This document shows positions 23,933 through 36,500 of a stretch of DNA of 64,000 nt, piece after piece. The stretch covers positions 34,522,214 to 34,586,213 of the forward strand of contig NC_080417.1 in the NCBI RefSeq assembly GCF_029873635.1, written 5' to 3'. Position 1 is the first letter of the stretch. Each line of letters starts with the position of its first letter. The stretch is from Malania oleifera. Lineage: Eukaryota; Streptophyta; Magnoliopsida; Santalales; Ximeniaceae. The notes under the pieces were generated by a model. It saw only the letters and a list, made by a program, of their open reading frames with translations. It was not told the DNA's origin and made no database searches. The position numbers were made by a program, and so were the translations under genes.

Positions 23933-24642
23933 ATTGTAATAGCACAAACCACGGTCGCTAGCGCGGCATCAAGTCAAAATTTAGAATGAGAAAGTGCTCA
24001 TGTAGTCCCATTCATAGAAATATTTGATATACTTATTCTCATTCCATCCATCCAGAAGGATGCATCTTGTTTTGCTCTTACTACACACTTTGAAATACCA
24101 TTTGTCATGGAGGAGAAGTGATTAGAAAGAAATAATGTTTCTGCCCAGATTTTCAAAGAGTCATGGTTTAGAATAGTTGAAATTTATCACGATAAGGTGA
24201 GGCCATAGACCATCTTTGCCACTATAGTGAAGTGTGTGTGTATTGTTGTTGGGGGTTGACATTTTAAAAAATAAAAATAGAAAAAAATATAAAGAAGAAG
24301 GCTATGAATAATAAAAAAGTAGTATAATAGTTAATTTTTTTTGCAGAGAGAGAGATCAAGAAGTGTGCTTGAAATCTTAACCTAAGTGTGATATTTTGAT
24401 AGGTAAGTGTGGTGCTACTTTTTTTTGTCATGATTAAGTGGCATGAGTGAGAGAGATTTTTGATTAAGAGAAAGGATGAGTGATTAAAGAGAAAGGCGTA
24501 AGAGAGACCTCAATTTTAAAAAGTAGACATGCATTCATTAATATATAAAAAAAATGAGGAACTTTCACATGAAGTGAGGGGATTAGTATGTTAAAATATG
24601 GTCCAAATTCTGTTATTATTTTTATATTCACATCGATGAATG
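23933..24642. other. Downstream of pectinesterase, non-coding
   Basis: It presumably begins with the 3' UTR; weak AATAAT-type signals lie near 24140. The rest is unique AT-rich sequence without coding signatures, up to the LTR fragment. Confidence 0.45.
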
Positions 24643-24656
24643 TTTTTATCTTTCCA

Positions 24657-26246
24657 CCACTCCTTATCTTAAAATGTGTTCAACATGAAAGTTGTGAAAC
24701 TTTCTCTTAACTTTCTTTTGATACCAAGAACGTCTAATTTGGAGTTGTACAAAAAATGTTATGATCAAAATACTGAATAGTGATCAAAGCTGTTAGGCGG
24801 CTGACCTTATCTGTTCAGGTGATTGAACAGCAAACAAAATCACTTCAGGCAACTGACCCTATACCGACTTCAAAAAAATTCTAAAATTTAAAGTCCAGGT
24901 GATTGGCCCCTTAAGTATAGGCGTCTGACCTTTCAAAATTCAAATTTTAACAACTAATAAAAGTTGTTTTCAAAAGTGATTTCTTGGGCTCCAAACTTTG
25001 AAAAAACTTGGGAAATACTCCAAGCAACTTGAACAACATGAAAAATACTCTTTAAACTCTATAAATACATGATTAAACCCAATGATCAAATACACCAACA
25101 ACCTATAAGTAGCAAATCAATTAAATTCTTTCTACTCTTCAAAGCTACCTTGCCTATACTCTTACTGAATTATTTGCTGCGAGTTTGCTGAGAAAAGCTC
25201 ACGGTTCTTGTGTTCTTAACTGAGTTTTACAATCTAGGAAAGAACCTCAGTGATATTTTCTTAAGTTTCATCTTTCTATATTGTGATTTTTATTGAAGTA
25301 TATAGATTTCAATTGTACTAATCTACTCTTTTGAGAGTGTCATTGTACACCAAATTATTTCTTATTTCTCTTGTAGTTTTTGAAGGTTCAAGGTTTGTTG
25401 AATTGTTGTACCAAGCATGAGGTATTGTTTGGAGAGGGGGCTCCGCCCTAAAGGAGGGATTGTAATGGTTTGTTCCGCTCGTAAAGGAACGCTATAGTGG
25501 AATCCTTAAGTGGTCTTGCCTAAAATGAGGACGTAAGCTGGGCATAAGCCGAACCTTGTAAAAAACTCAGTTTCACTCTTTTTCCCTAAACTTTCTTTAA
25601 TTTTCTGCACATATATAACTGCGTGGTTGTTTATTTCAATTCTATAAATTGTGTGGATTGGATATTAAATAAACCAAAAATTAATTTGACTTTGGGATTG
25701 TGGAAACCAAATGTGAGTATGTTGGTTACTTTTTGCGGAAACCATAAGGGTGTATGTTGATTTATTAACACCCAAGGCTCATTAATTGAAAGTTTATTTA
25801 AAATCTAAGTTTTGGAAGAGTGTTGGAATTTTCAATTGCGTTTCATTAAAATGGGGTTTTTATCAAACTCTACTTTGAGTTACTAAATCGCTGAATCTTG
25901 GAAGCTTTGCTGAATTCATTCTTTAATGTGAATCTTGTTTTGGTTATCTTGTTAAGAGGATTGAATTATTTAAAAGATGAAAGCATTACATTGTGAATCA
26001 TTGGTTTGTGTTGATTGAATCAATTTATTGGTTGGGTGTTAATTGACATTATTGCAAGATCAAGTTGATTTACTCATTCTTAAAGTTTTAAAAGTGAATA
26101 TTGATTTCTAGCTGATATTGTAATACAAATCATCCTTATTTGAGTACTAAACTTACAATAAGTTGTGAATCTATAAAAGGAGTTTAAAGAAACTTTTAAA
26201 ACCCAATTCACCCCCCCCCCCTCTTGGGACTACACCTTACTTTTCA
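24657..26246 (+). mobile_element. Fragment of the long Copia-type LTR family
   Basis: Homology to the LTR at 14439-19493 starts at 24657 (TTATCTTAAAATGTG) and runs through the motif array, TATA box, GC-rich leader and the C-run to CTCTTGGGACTACACC near 26240. The start of U3 is missing. Direct repeats of 14 bp (TTTTTATCTTTCCA at 24643-24656, TTTTTATCTTTTCA at 26247-26260) flank it. No coding domain is present. Confidence 0.75.
24789..25076 (+). promoter_or_regulatory. U3 motif array and TATA box in LTR fragment
   Basis: Repeated motifs AGGCGGCTGACC, CAGGTGATTGAAC, CAGGCAACTGACC, CAGGTGATTGGCC and AGGCGTCTGACC occur at 24789-24945. They are followed by CTATAAATACATG (25069-25081). The array occupies the same place as the CGGTCGACCG array in the related LTR but has a different core. 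Promoter role is inferred. Confidence 0.5.
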
Positions 26247-26401
26247 TTTTTATCTTTTCAGCACATCTTGTGAGTAGAAAATAATGGATGTTCTTTTTTG
26301 TATAGGCTTGTAAAGGGGGTTTAGTGGTCAAAATGAAACTACAAATTAACTCTTTATTGTTCTATATGGTATTATAGCTTCTTTTTTCGGTTTATGAACT
26401 A

Positions 26402-27245
26402 ATGTACTTTACTATCTTCAGAGCTGAACATATTTTGCTTAGACACAATTTAACAATGGAGAACTGGCCTACCGCCTTACTAACTTCTAGTTTAGATTCA
26501 AAAGAAGGCGGTGATTCTAGTGTTGGAAGTGTTGTCTGCCATGAGGATATATATAGTTCAAATGTCAAGAACAAGTCAAGCTTGTCTCGGTCTATAGAGC
26601 AATATTTAGATATGGGAGGGGAAACTTCACTGATGAATAGAATCATTGGCTATGACCATTTCGTAATCGACAATTTTGAGAAAGACTTGTCCCCCAAAAT
26701 AGTTGTTGAATGCATGCATAAGCAGACTACCATATCAATACAAGTCTACATTTTCCCAAGCTTGTCTTCAGAGACATACACAAAGGGGACCATTGGGTTA
26801 GATTCTAAAGAGAACCTGGAGAAATTATGAGAATTTTTGGAGAATCCAAATCACATTATAACATCTTCAACAGGAAGGTATGTACAAATGCATTATTATT
26901 GTTGATTGTATAGTGTCCATCTTTTTCCTCTATTTCTATATCATATTATATTGGATTTGGAGTAATTGCTTTCATTAGAACTTATATTTTCCTTATTAGT
27001 TAGCTTTCATTGTTTTGTTCATTTTCTGCAGGTTGTGGATGATAATTGAAAAGATACCAAGGCATGGATTGTGCCCAAAAATTGGGAACCCGAAAGAGAA
27101 GTCCCTGGAAAGTTCTTTCATTTTTATTTTTATTATTTTTTGAGGAAATATCATCACCTATAAAAGTAAGATTTTGTGCTAGTGTTGGAGCTCTGTTGTG
27201 GAATTGCATAATTGATTTTATGATCCTCATCTTGCAATAGGAATT
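26402..27245 (+). pseudogene. Unassigned ORF with possible intron
   Basis: An open frame of 142 codons starts at 26402 (ATG) with no family signature that I recognise. It is rich in Ser and charged residues. Its stop near 26828 is followed by a further open stretch that ends at a good splice donor (AG|GTATGT at 26877). An acceptor (TCTGCAG) near 27031 would continue the frame as LWMIIEKIPRHGLCPKIGNP. This could be a decayed host gene copy, or a gene fragment carried by the CACTA element whose end is at 29266. No function is proposed. Confidence 0.3.
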
Positions 27246-27704
27246 ACAAAGCACAAATGCAATAATTGGCGAAGAATTAAAGCTCTGCCAGTTAGGAACT
27301 GCAGCATACTGGATAGTTAAGCGAATGAGGGATTTATTCGTGGAGTTTGCAAATCATTAGAAGTGACTGCACAAGAGACTTGCATTGGAATAGAGAAAAA
27401 TCTTGGACCCGTTTGCCCCATAAGTTATTGTGGATGTGTTATGTATACCTATATTATGGTAATGTTCAATGTCATTCTTTTTGTCCATACTTTTGTAAAA
27501 TTGGTACATGCATTTTTGGTTCATAACATGCACAATGATCTTCCTAGCAAATGTTGCTATGAAATTAAGTCCAAGCTTGAACACCTTCTCGACTAGTTGA
27601 TTCTCCACACTTGGGTCTATGTAACTAAATATTATATAATTATCTATATATATTCAATAAGTTCAATATTCTTATACATGTTATAAAGCTTTGTGTCTCA
27701 TTTT

Positions 27705-28245
27705 TGCAAACTGAGTGTGGTCAGTCCCGACACGTCCGTCACATTAACCTAGACGTGCCCAAAAACTCCTTCTCGGGAGCTTTTTCCCCACTTAGAAGTA
27801 AAGTTAGAATACAAACAAATTCAGTATACTTAGTTCATTTTAAACACTCAGGTGTCCATTTCAAGCATACGAGGTCCAAATTGAGTGTAGTCAGTCCAAA
27901 CACGTCTATCACATTGATATAGACGTGGCGGATCTAATGGAGCCCAAAACTCCTCCTAGATTGAAAATTATACGCTTAGAGACAAATATAATAAACTTAG
28001 TTCATTTTAAGCACCCAAGTGTCCAATTTGGGCATACAAGATCCAAACTGATTGGGTTAATCCTTAAAAGTCCATCACATTGACCTGGATGTGTCGGAGC
28101 TGACGGTGCCCAAAAACTCCTCCTCGGGAGCATTTTCGTCACTTAGAAGTAAAGTTAGAATATGAATAAACTTAGTAAACTTAGATCATTTTAAGCACTT
28201 AGCTTACAATTCGGGCATACGAGGTCTGAATCAAGTGGGGTGAAT
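27705..28245 (+). repeat. Three tandem copies, period about 169 bp
   Basis: Copies start near 27709, 27879 and 28047. Shared blocks are AAACTGAGTG...GTCAGTCC, CGTC.ATCACATTGACCTAGACGTG, GCCCAAAAACTCCTCCTCGGGAGC, CACTTAGAAGTAAAGTTAGAAT, and TTAGTTCATTTTAAGCAC followed by GGGCATACGAGGTCC. Copy 2 lacks part of the middle. It is non-coding. Confidence 0.9.
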
Positions 28246-28683
28246 TCTGATTTATCAAACTTAGTTGCAAGTGTATCTTTTTTTCCACTATGCCCAAATG
28301 TCCAATCATTTTGCTATCAAATCATTTTTAATTATAGTATATGCATATATGTTCAAACATTGTAATATACTAGCTAAATTCTTGTATACTTATTATTTTG
28401 TAGGATTTGCAGCTATTAGAACACTACGGCGATGCCACGTACTACAGTCGGGTCGGATGCGCACACATATTTTGACTTTTCCTATATTTCTTTTTATATG
28501 AACATAATTAATTTGTATATTTTAATTTGAATTTATATTTGGATGAATTTGAATTTTGAACAATTTGTATTTTAGATTTTAATAATTTATGAATGTTTTA
28601 GTAATTCTGGTTTAGTTTTATGTATGCTAAAATGTGATTACAGGTTTTTACAAGAATTTACAAAAAAAAAAAAAAAAGTTAAT

Positions 28684-29266
28684 TAATTTTTTCAAAGTAT
28701 TAGTGACAGTTTGAATAACTGTCACTAATAATAGCTGGGCGCAGTATTAGTGACGGTTTCTAAACCGTCACTAAAGGCTAAAACCATCACTACAAATTTA
28801 GCTTTTTCTGGGTTCAAATTGGTCACTAAAGGCAAAATATTAGTAACGGTTTTATAACCGTTACTAATAGTATATTATTAGTGAGGGTTTTAATAATCGT
28901 CACTAAAAGCATAACATTAGTGACAGTTTATTGACTGTCAAATTGTCACTAATAGTGTCATATTAATGAAGGTTATTAAAACCGTCACTAATACTTCGGT
29001 TTTAGTGACAAATTTGAGTAGAGAATATGTATGATTTATAGCGACGGTCTTACAATATTAGTGACGGTTGTATTCCGTCACTAATACTCCACTATTAGTG
29101 ATTGTTTGAATTGTTCGTCACTAATAATTATTAGTATCCGCAGATATAGTGACCAAGTTAGAACCACCACTAATATTTGATCGAACCATGACTAATACTA
29201 TTAGTGATGATTTTTTGATTATTAGTGACGGTTAAACTGTCACTAATAACTTTATTTCTTGTAGTG
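28684..29266. mobile_element. CACTA (EnSpm) transposon end with subterminal hairpins
   Basis: Dense repeats of TTAGTGACGGTT in both orientations, such as TTAGTGACGGTTT followed by AAACCGTCACTAA, occur at least ten times. The block ends at TTTCTTGTAGTG (29255-29266), the inverse of the canonical CACTACAAGAAA terminus. The matching left terminus was not found, so only one end is present or recognisable. Directly after it, at 29267, Copia-4 integrase begins, so this end was inserted into, or joined to, Copia-4. Confidence 0.8.
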
Positions 29267-30020
29267 ACTTTCATCAATAATTTTTCATGTTACGGTTATG
29301 TCTATTTGTTGCATGAAAAGTCTCAAGTAATAAATGCTTTAAAGGCATATATTATTGAAGTCGAGTGACAATTAGACAAAAAGATGAAAATCATTCGATC
29401 AGATAGAGGTGGTGAGTATTACGGAAGGTATGATGGAATAAGACAATGTTCATGACCGTTTGCTAAATTCCTAGAAGAGCACAGTATTTGTGCACAATAC
29501 ACAATGCATGGTACGCCTCAGCAGAATGGCGTGGCTAAAAGGCGTAATCGTACTATAATAGAAATGGTTAGGAGTATATTAAGTAACTTCTCAGTACTCA
29601 TTTCATTATGGATGGAGGCCTTTAAGACAACTGTTTATTTGCTTAACTGGGTTTCTAGTAAAGCAGTTCAAAAGACTCCTTTTGAATTGTGGATGGGAAA
29701 GAAACCGAGTTTGAGATACTTTCATATTTGGGGTTGTCCAACAGAGGCTAGGATCTATAATCCACATGAAAATAAGTTGGATTCTAGAATTGTAAGTGGG
29801 TACTTTATTGGTTACCTAGAGAAGTCCAAAGGGTATATGTTTTACTATCTTAACCATAGTACAAGAATTGTTGAAACCGAAAATTCCAGATTCCTTGAGA
29901 ATGGTAAAATTAGTGGGAGTGATGTATCACGTAATGTGATCATTGAAGAAGTTCGGGTGCCTATCCTGATACTCATAACTTCAACAAAAATTGTTGTTTC
30001 TCCAATTATCGAGTAGCATG
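29267..30020 (+). pseudogene. Copia-4 integrase remnant
   Basis: It reads NFSCYGYVYLLHEKS, then IIRSDRGGEYYG with the second catalytic Asp, and HGTPQQNGVAKRRNRTIIEM at 29504-29570. The expected catalytic Glu (NGVAERRNRT) is Lys at 29537-29539, a G-to-A change. The part with the first catalytic Asp is missing at the CACTA boundary, and there is a stop near 29366. The C-terminal domain (YFHIWGC, FIGYLEKSKGY) is intact to about 29860. Confidence 0.88.
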
Positions 30021-30169
30021 ATAACATTGAACAACAATCTAGTGACTAGTCACTCCATAATGAGAATGTCACCAATGAACCAGTTGCAGAACAATCACAA
30101 GGAATAACATTAAGAAGATCTCAAAGAGAAAAGATATCAACTATTTTAGATGATTATCAAGAATCTGAT

Positions 30170-31720
30170 TATGATTTAGGGACAAGTAAAGATCTGGTTT
30201 CATTTTCACAAGCCTTTGAAAGTAATGATTCTGAAAAGTGGATCAATGTTATAAATGATGAGTTGAAATCAATGGAACAAAATGAAATTTGGGAAATCGT
30301 TGATTTGCTTGAAGGTTTTAAGATAGTTGGGCATAAGTGGGTCTTTAAGACCAACGTGACTGCAATGACAATATTGAACGACATAAAGTTAGACTTGTTG
30401 CAAAAGGTTTCACTTAAAAGGGAGGTGTTGATTACAAAGAAATGTTCTCTCCTATATCGTAGAAGGACTCTCTTAGGATCATAATGGCTCCGATGGCTCA
30501 TTTCGATTTGGAGTTACACCAAATGAGTGTGAAAACTGTTTTTTTTTTTTTTTTGAATGAGGATTTAGATGAAGAGGTTTATATGGATCAACCTGAAGGT
30601 TTCTTGATTAAAAGAACAAAGCATATGGTATGCAAATTAAAGAAGTCAATTTATGTACTTAAACAAGCTTCTCTACAATGGTATCTTAAATTTATTGATC
30701 ATGTCCTTTGGATTTAAGGAAAATACCTTTGATTGGTGTATATATGTAAAGGTTAGTGGGAGCAAGTTTATTTTCTTAATTTTGCATGTTGATGATATAT
30801 TGCTTACCAGTAATGATCTTGGTTTACTGAATGAAACCAAGAAATTTCTTTCTATGAACTTTGAGATGAAAGATATGGGTGAGACAACTTACGTGATAGG
30901 TGAAATATTTCGTGATAGATCACATGGATTGTTAGGGTTGTCGTAGAAGGGATATATCGATAAAATTCTTGAAAGATTTCATATGAATAAATGTGCAGCC
31001 ACTCCTGCTCCTATTTGTAAATGGAACAAGTTTAGTGAAAATGATTGTCCACAAAATGCATTAGAAAAGAAAAGAATGGAAAATATTCCTTATACATCTG
31101 TTGTTGGAAGCTTGATGTATGCTCAAAGTTGTACAAGACTGGACATTAGTTTTGTAGTTGGAACACTCGGAAGATACCAAAGTAATCTTGGAATTGAGCA
31201 TTGGAAAGTTGCGAAGAAGGTTTTAAGATACCTGAAGGGAACAAAGCACTATATGCTCACGTATTGAAGGTCTGATGGAGGTGGTTGGCTATTTCAACTC
31301 AGATTTTGCTGGTTGTGTTGATAGTCAGAAGTCAACTTTTGGTTACTTGTTTTTATAAACTGAAGGAGCAATATCACGGAAAAGCGCCAAACAGACTATC
31401 ATAGTAGCATCTACTATGGAAGCTAAATTTGTGGCATGCTTTGAGGTCACAGTTCATGCTTTATGGTTGCAAAATTTTATCTCGAGACTTGGAATTGTCA
31501 ACATCATTGTCAGGTTGTTGAGAATGTATTGTGATAATTCCGCAGCAGTTTTTTTCTTCAAGAACGACAAATATTCTAATGGCGCTAAGGGTATAAAGCT
31601 CAAATATTTGGCCGTTAAGGAGGAAGTTCAGAATTAAACAATGTTTATAGAACATATTAAGACTAAGCTCATGATTGCAGATCCTTTGACTAAAGGGTTA
31701 GTACCAAAGACATTTAAGAA
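30170..31720 (+). pseudogene. Copia-4 RT and RNase H remnant
   Basis: RT parts are WEIVDLLEGFKIVGHKWVFK (30290-30350), LDEEVYMDQPEGF (about 30565-30602), the catalytic box LHVDDILLTSND at about 30781-30815, and DMGETTYVIG. A run of 17 T at 30538-30554 has replaced the usual FLNG context. RNase H shows STMEAKFVACFE (31412-31447) and MYCDNSAAVFF (31525-31555). At least four frameshifts or stops separate the pieces. Confidence 0.88.
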
Positions 31721-32049
31721 ACATGTTGATCGCATGAGCCTTTGTTGCAATCCTTGAGATATTTTTGTGGATCTTTATGTTTTTCTTGTTCTATAACATC
31801 TATAAAGATATTACTAATTATGTTTGTGACATTTTTTCTTACTTACCATCAATTATGTAATTATGAAGATGGATTATTAATGACAAGAATCATCTTTGAC
31901 AAAGACATTATAGGGACATTGCAGTTACTTCCTATTATGGATTATATAATTAAGTGATTTGCTACCATTGTAGTACATGGAAAAGAAGATGTCGCTTTAT
32001 TTATATTTACCGTCAAATAAGTGTCATTCATATGGACCAAGTGGGTGAA

Positions 32050-32405
32050 TGTTAAAATATATCCCACATGAAAGGGTAATATGGACATTATTTGAACTTA
32101 ATGAAATCAAGGTTATTGGCTTTGGAAAAGAGATGCACCGTTACTTAATTAGTGATAAATAATAAAGGAAGTTATTTTCCTATTTACCTACTTTTATGGG
32201 GAGTAGAATAACTATTTATTTTTAAAATGTAGGAATTATCCTCTCTCAGCCAACATATTCATTTTCATCAGATTTTCTCATAAGTTCTTGTGAAGTAAAG
32301 AAAATGAGTTAAGTAAGAGAAATGATTTCTATAAGTTTTCTTCAAGAAGGAGATTTCATTATGCTTGATTCCGGTATGTTTTATGAAACATTTAATTTCC
32401 GCATA
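32050..32405 (+). repeat. Copia-4 3' LTR
   Basis: The start is fixed by the preceding polypurine tract and TG. The 3' end is approximate because no second LTR is available for comparison. Confidence 0.7.
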
Positions 32406-33380
32406 AAAGATGATTATGTGATTTTCATAGTAGTTGAAGATTCCTATTTCAGTTAATTAAATTTTTACATAGTAATGTAAAAATTAAATAAAGTATAAAT
32501 ACAAATAAAATGTGATTAATTAATAAAATTAGAAATGACTATTTAAACATAAAACTTAACTATATAATTATAAAATATTGAAACTTAAGTTTTGGAGTAC
32601 TTTAATGCCACAATGTTCGACTTTAATATATTAGTGTGAGTGTGTTTGTGTCTATATATATTGTTTAGTTTTTTTTTTTTCAATTACATACTTACATAGA
32701 TTGTAATAAAAAATCATTACAAAAAAAATCAAAAAAATAGTATTATAAACTACATTCCTTTCGGGTATTTAATTAATTTAATTTTGTTAGCATATCTCTC
32801 TAATTTAGACAAATCTGTGTACTTACTGAGTTACCCTTGTAGTTTGTCTCTTTCACCTATAAAAGGATGGTCTTTGTACAGTTTTATAAAAAAAAAAAAA
32901 AATAATATAGAGTTTATTAGTTTTAACAAATTTAAATTTAGATAAATTCAAATTGAATTATATCTTATTTTATATTCGAAAGTAGTAAGATAATGAAAAT
33001 GATTTAGTAACCGTTAATCTAATAGAGGAATACTCTTTGACCTAGTGGGACTTAAAATTTATTATTATTATTATTATTTTTTATTTAAAAGTAAAAATTT
33101 CACATTTAGAGAATTAATGCTTTCAAAGGCAGACTGAGAATCAAATTATTTTACAAAATTTTAAAAATTATACAAAGTAAATTATAAAATTTATGTCTAA
33201 ATCTACAAGTAGGAATCCAAATTTTAAAGCAAATTCATATGAGTTGAAATCTAATAAATCTCTGCATCATGCTCCTCAACACTTCAATCAAATTATTTTG
33301 CTGTGTTTAGGGAACTGAATAAACTAAATTATGAAATTTACCCCTACAATGTTTACATAGAAATGGAATCTCCTCCGCAC
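32406..33380. other. AT-rich intergenic stretch before TFIIF alpha
   Basis: No gene or defined repeat. It holds A/T homopolymers and a short ATT microsatellite near 33061-33077. Confidence 0.5.
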
Positions 33381-33560
33381 TGTCACGCCCCTTCCTTTCA
33401 GCTCACAGAACGCAGATGAACCTGCACAACGACGATTTCCAGCCGTTTATCCTGCAGCAATTGCAGCACTATATCTATTCAAACCTCCGTTAGGAACCCT
33501 AATTCCTACAATTTATTATTATTTTTTTTTGCGCGAAGAATTAGCGGGAGAAGAGAAAGA
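33381..33560 (+). promoter_or_regulatory. Promoter/5' UTR of TFIIF alpha with telo-box-like motif
   Basis: This GC-richer stretch directly upstream of the start codon contains AACCCTAA at 33495-33502. That is the core of the telo-box common in 5' regions of plant housekeeping genes. No clear TATA box is seen. Confidence 0.4.
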
Positions 33561-36500
33561 ATGTTGTTCGATTTGCTGCTGAAGCCGTCGTGCAGCGGGT
33601 GCGGATCGACGACGGATCTGTATGGAAGCAATTGCAAGCACATGACTCTCTGCTTGTCCTGCGGCAAAACCATGGCCGAGAACCGCGGCGCTTGCTACGA
33701 CTGCGGCGCAACTGTTACTCGCTTGATTCGGGTTTGTTTTCTTGATTGATTTTTCTGTCTATTATATTCTTTTCTCGTTCTGTTTTTCTTTTGAAATATG
33801 TTTTGTAACAGCTGGTTGCGCTATCAATTTGTTAAATTGATTTGACCATCTTATATGATGCGAGGATGTTGTAATATAAATAGAAAACAGAGAGAAAATG
33901 GAGACGGGGTGCATTTTCGTAGGATTGGCCAATTGTTGTTCAATCGTTTTTGGCCTTGAGCAAAATAGCCCCGGTCTTATTTATTATTTGATTGAAAAAC
34001 AAGAATTTTATTGCAGGAGAGAGAATAAACAAAAAGGAGCGTAAGATCCTTATAAGAGATGAGAACCAAAAAGTAATAAACATCACAGCAAAACTGCCTT
34101 CCAATCACGCTGAGAATCAGAAGACCACAGCCCTTTAAAACAATCAGCTGCAACAGACCACTAAGATGCCATATACTATATCCTATCCCAGAGTTGCAAT
34201 GATTTCCAATGAGCTTGTCCCTTGTTACATGACTTCTTTCATAAAATTAGAGAATTCTATAAATTCTCTTGTCATTTCGCACTTCAAGAAATTTCAGTCA
34301 GGAAAAGTTGACAAGAATTGTTGCAAAAGGTACTGTGTAAAATAGATTGGTGCATAGGGCTGTAGATAGAGGGCTTGTAAGAGTGACTAGACTTTGGAGT
34401 GGGTAGGGAGGGGGTTGTGATTTGTCATATTCAGTTTGTAGATGATATTATTTTTTTTCTTAGTGGACAGTTTTCTAAACATGCTTCCTATTTTACAATC
34501 GTTCAAGAGGAAGTCGTTTTTAAAGATCAAGTTGGGATCAGAGTGGTTTAGCTTGTTTTGAGTGAATCTAGACCCCAGTAGTTGCATGTAATAGCTGGGT
34601 ATGGTCACGTTGATTGGCCTTTGACTTATCTAGGAGTGCCTTTTGGTGGTTATCCTATGTTGGTTGGGTTTGTGATTCTGTAGTGGAGAAGATATCTAAG
34701 AAGATAGATGGTTGGAAGGGTACTTTATCCTCTTTGGGTGGGAGGATCACGCTTATTCAAGTTTGTCTTTCTAGTGTTCCTCTCTCTTTCTTGTCTATTT
34801 TTAATATTTATGTGGGGCTTGATAGAAATATTGAGAGAATAATAAGAGATTTTCTTTGGTCCAGGAACGGGAGATTGTTTGTGGGTAATGAGGTGGATTT
34901 GGGTTTGGGAATTTGGTGTCTAAAACATTGCTTCGATGGGTGAATGGATTGGTTTTTTCCTTTAGAGGAAAATTCCCTTTGGCAAAGTTAATTAACTTTG
35001 CGATTGGGAGCATTAATTTCGAGTTTTGGATTTAGATTTGAGTGAATTTGGACAAAATTCAATATAATTTTGTGCTACATTTTATCCAAATCCACAAAAA
35101 TCCAAATTCAAGACTTCTCCCAAACATGGGTAAAAAGTAATTCTAGCATGCAGGGTAATGGGTAGGATGCTTATATTAGGCTTAGATGCTCAAAAGCCCA
35201 TGGAAGTGTAGTTTTCAAATTTATCCTATTCTTATCTCGTAGACCAAATTTTATGCAGCAAATAGTTATTGTGTTCGGTGGGGGTTAATTCTGCTCTATG
35301 CACATTTTTTTTTTCTTTGTTTTTATATGCTTTCTTCTTTGCATAATGGATGCATCTTTTTTTTTTTGTAGGCCTCTTAATGATAGGGAGGTTTTGGGAC
35401 TATTTGCTTTATTATGCTTGGTGGAAGGAATTCGTCCTTCCATCATGGGCAATTCATGTTAATATTTAGGGATAGATATTACCTTTCCTTCCCACGGCTT
35501 GGGTAGAGGAGGAGGAGGAGGAGCAGAGGGGGGGGGGGGGGGGGGGAGGGGGGGGGGGGGGGGCTATCAATAATATACTAGATTAATCCTTACCATCTTT
35601 AAATTGTTTCACTATTGATTCATTAGAAATAGGGTAAGTAAGGAAATTTCTTGTTATATCTAGGGCCCTTGACACAAATAGATGCGTTTCAAGTTCTATG
35701 CAGACTATTTCTCAAAGATGTATGATCTAATGAGCATGGTTTAAATTGCGGTTGTGGGTAATGTCATGTAACAGTTGTGGGACGTGGAAGAAGCATGTGT
35801 TATGTAATGAGAAGTGGTCACAGGGGTTGTTAATTTTTTTCATGCCAATTGAAAAATAAGCGTGAAATCCTTTAAAACCATGATTTTTAATGTTGTTTGA
35901 CTGGTTTTATTCAACCTACAAACATTTTTTAATCGGTAGCATGTTTTTTATATTAATTTTAATGTGCTGTTTATAGAAAATATCATATATATATTTTTTA
36001 TACTTTTAACTATGATGACTAAAAAAATTAGAAATGTAATTAGAATTGGAAATTGATTTAACAAACCTACATTCACATCATTTCACCGTTGTTCTCGAAA
36101 ATCTATTGATGGTGAAAATCCAACCAACAAAGGAGGTGCATTAGTCTCCTCCTTGACGATATCCTGAATCACATCCATATCCATAAGTTGGGGCTGGGGC
36201 GGGGGCTGGGGCTGGGGCTGGGGCTGGCTCTATGTTGTGACTAGAAGAAGACTCACTAGATCCACTGGGATAAGGTCCATGACAGTTTGCATGATATGGA
36301 TCATAACTTTGTGATGGTGGATAGATTGGATAGTATCCATATGTTTGTGATGAATCATGTAAACTAGTCTCCAAAACTACAAGCTGTACCATATAATTTT
36401 TCAACATAGTCACGATCTTGGTGGCGGTTGTACTCCATGACTGCCACTAGGGCCACCAAGGCCATTAGTAACACTTCTCCTTCTAGGTTGTGAAGATTTG

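Larger units (their letters stand above)
29267..32405 (+). mobile_element. Copia-4: Copia element lacking its 5' half
   Basis: Integrase, RT and RNase H are followed by a polypurine tract (CAAGTGGGTGA near 32039) and an LTR starting TGTTAAAATATATCCCAC at 32050. The part upstream of the integrase core is missing where the CACTA end lies. The RNase H and LTR sequences resemble Tork/Tnt1-type plant Copia elements. Multiple frameshifts occur. Confidence 0.9.

Noticed and set aside
27705-28245. CRISPR-like direct repeats
   Set aside because: Units are long, diverged and adjacent without unique spacers; the sequence is a plant nuclear genome.
34021-34330. Possible exon or retroposed gene fragment at the start of intron 1
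   Set aside because: Mixed composition but no protein motif in any frame.
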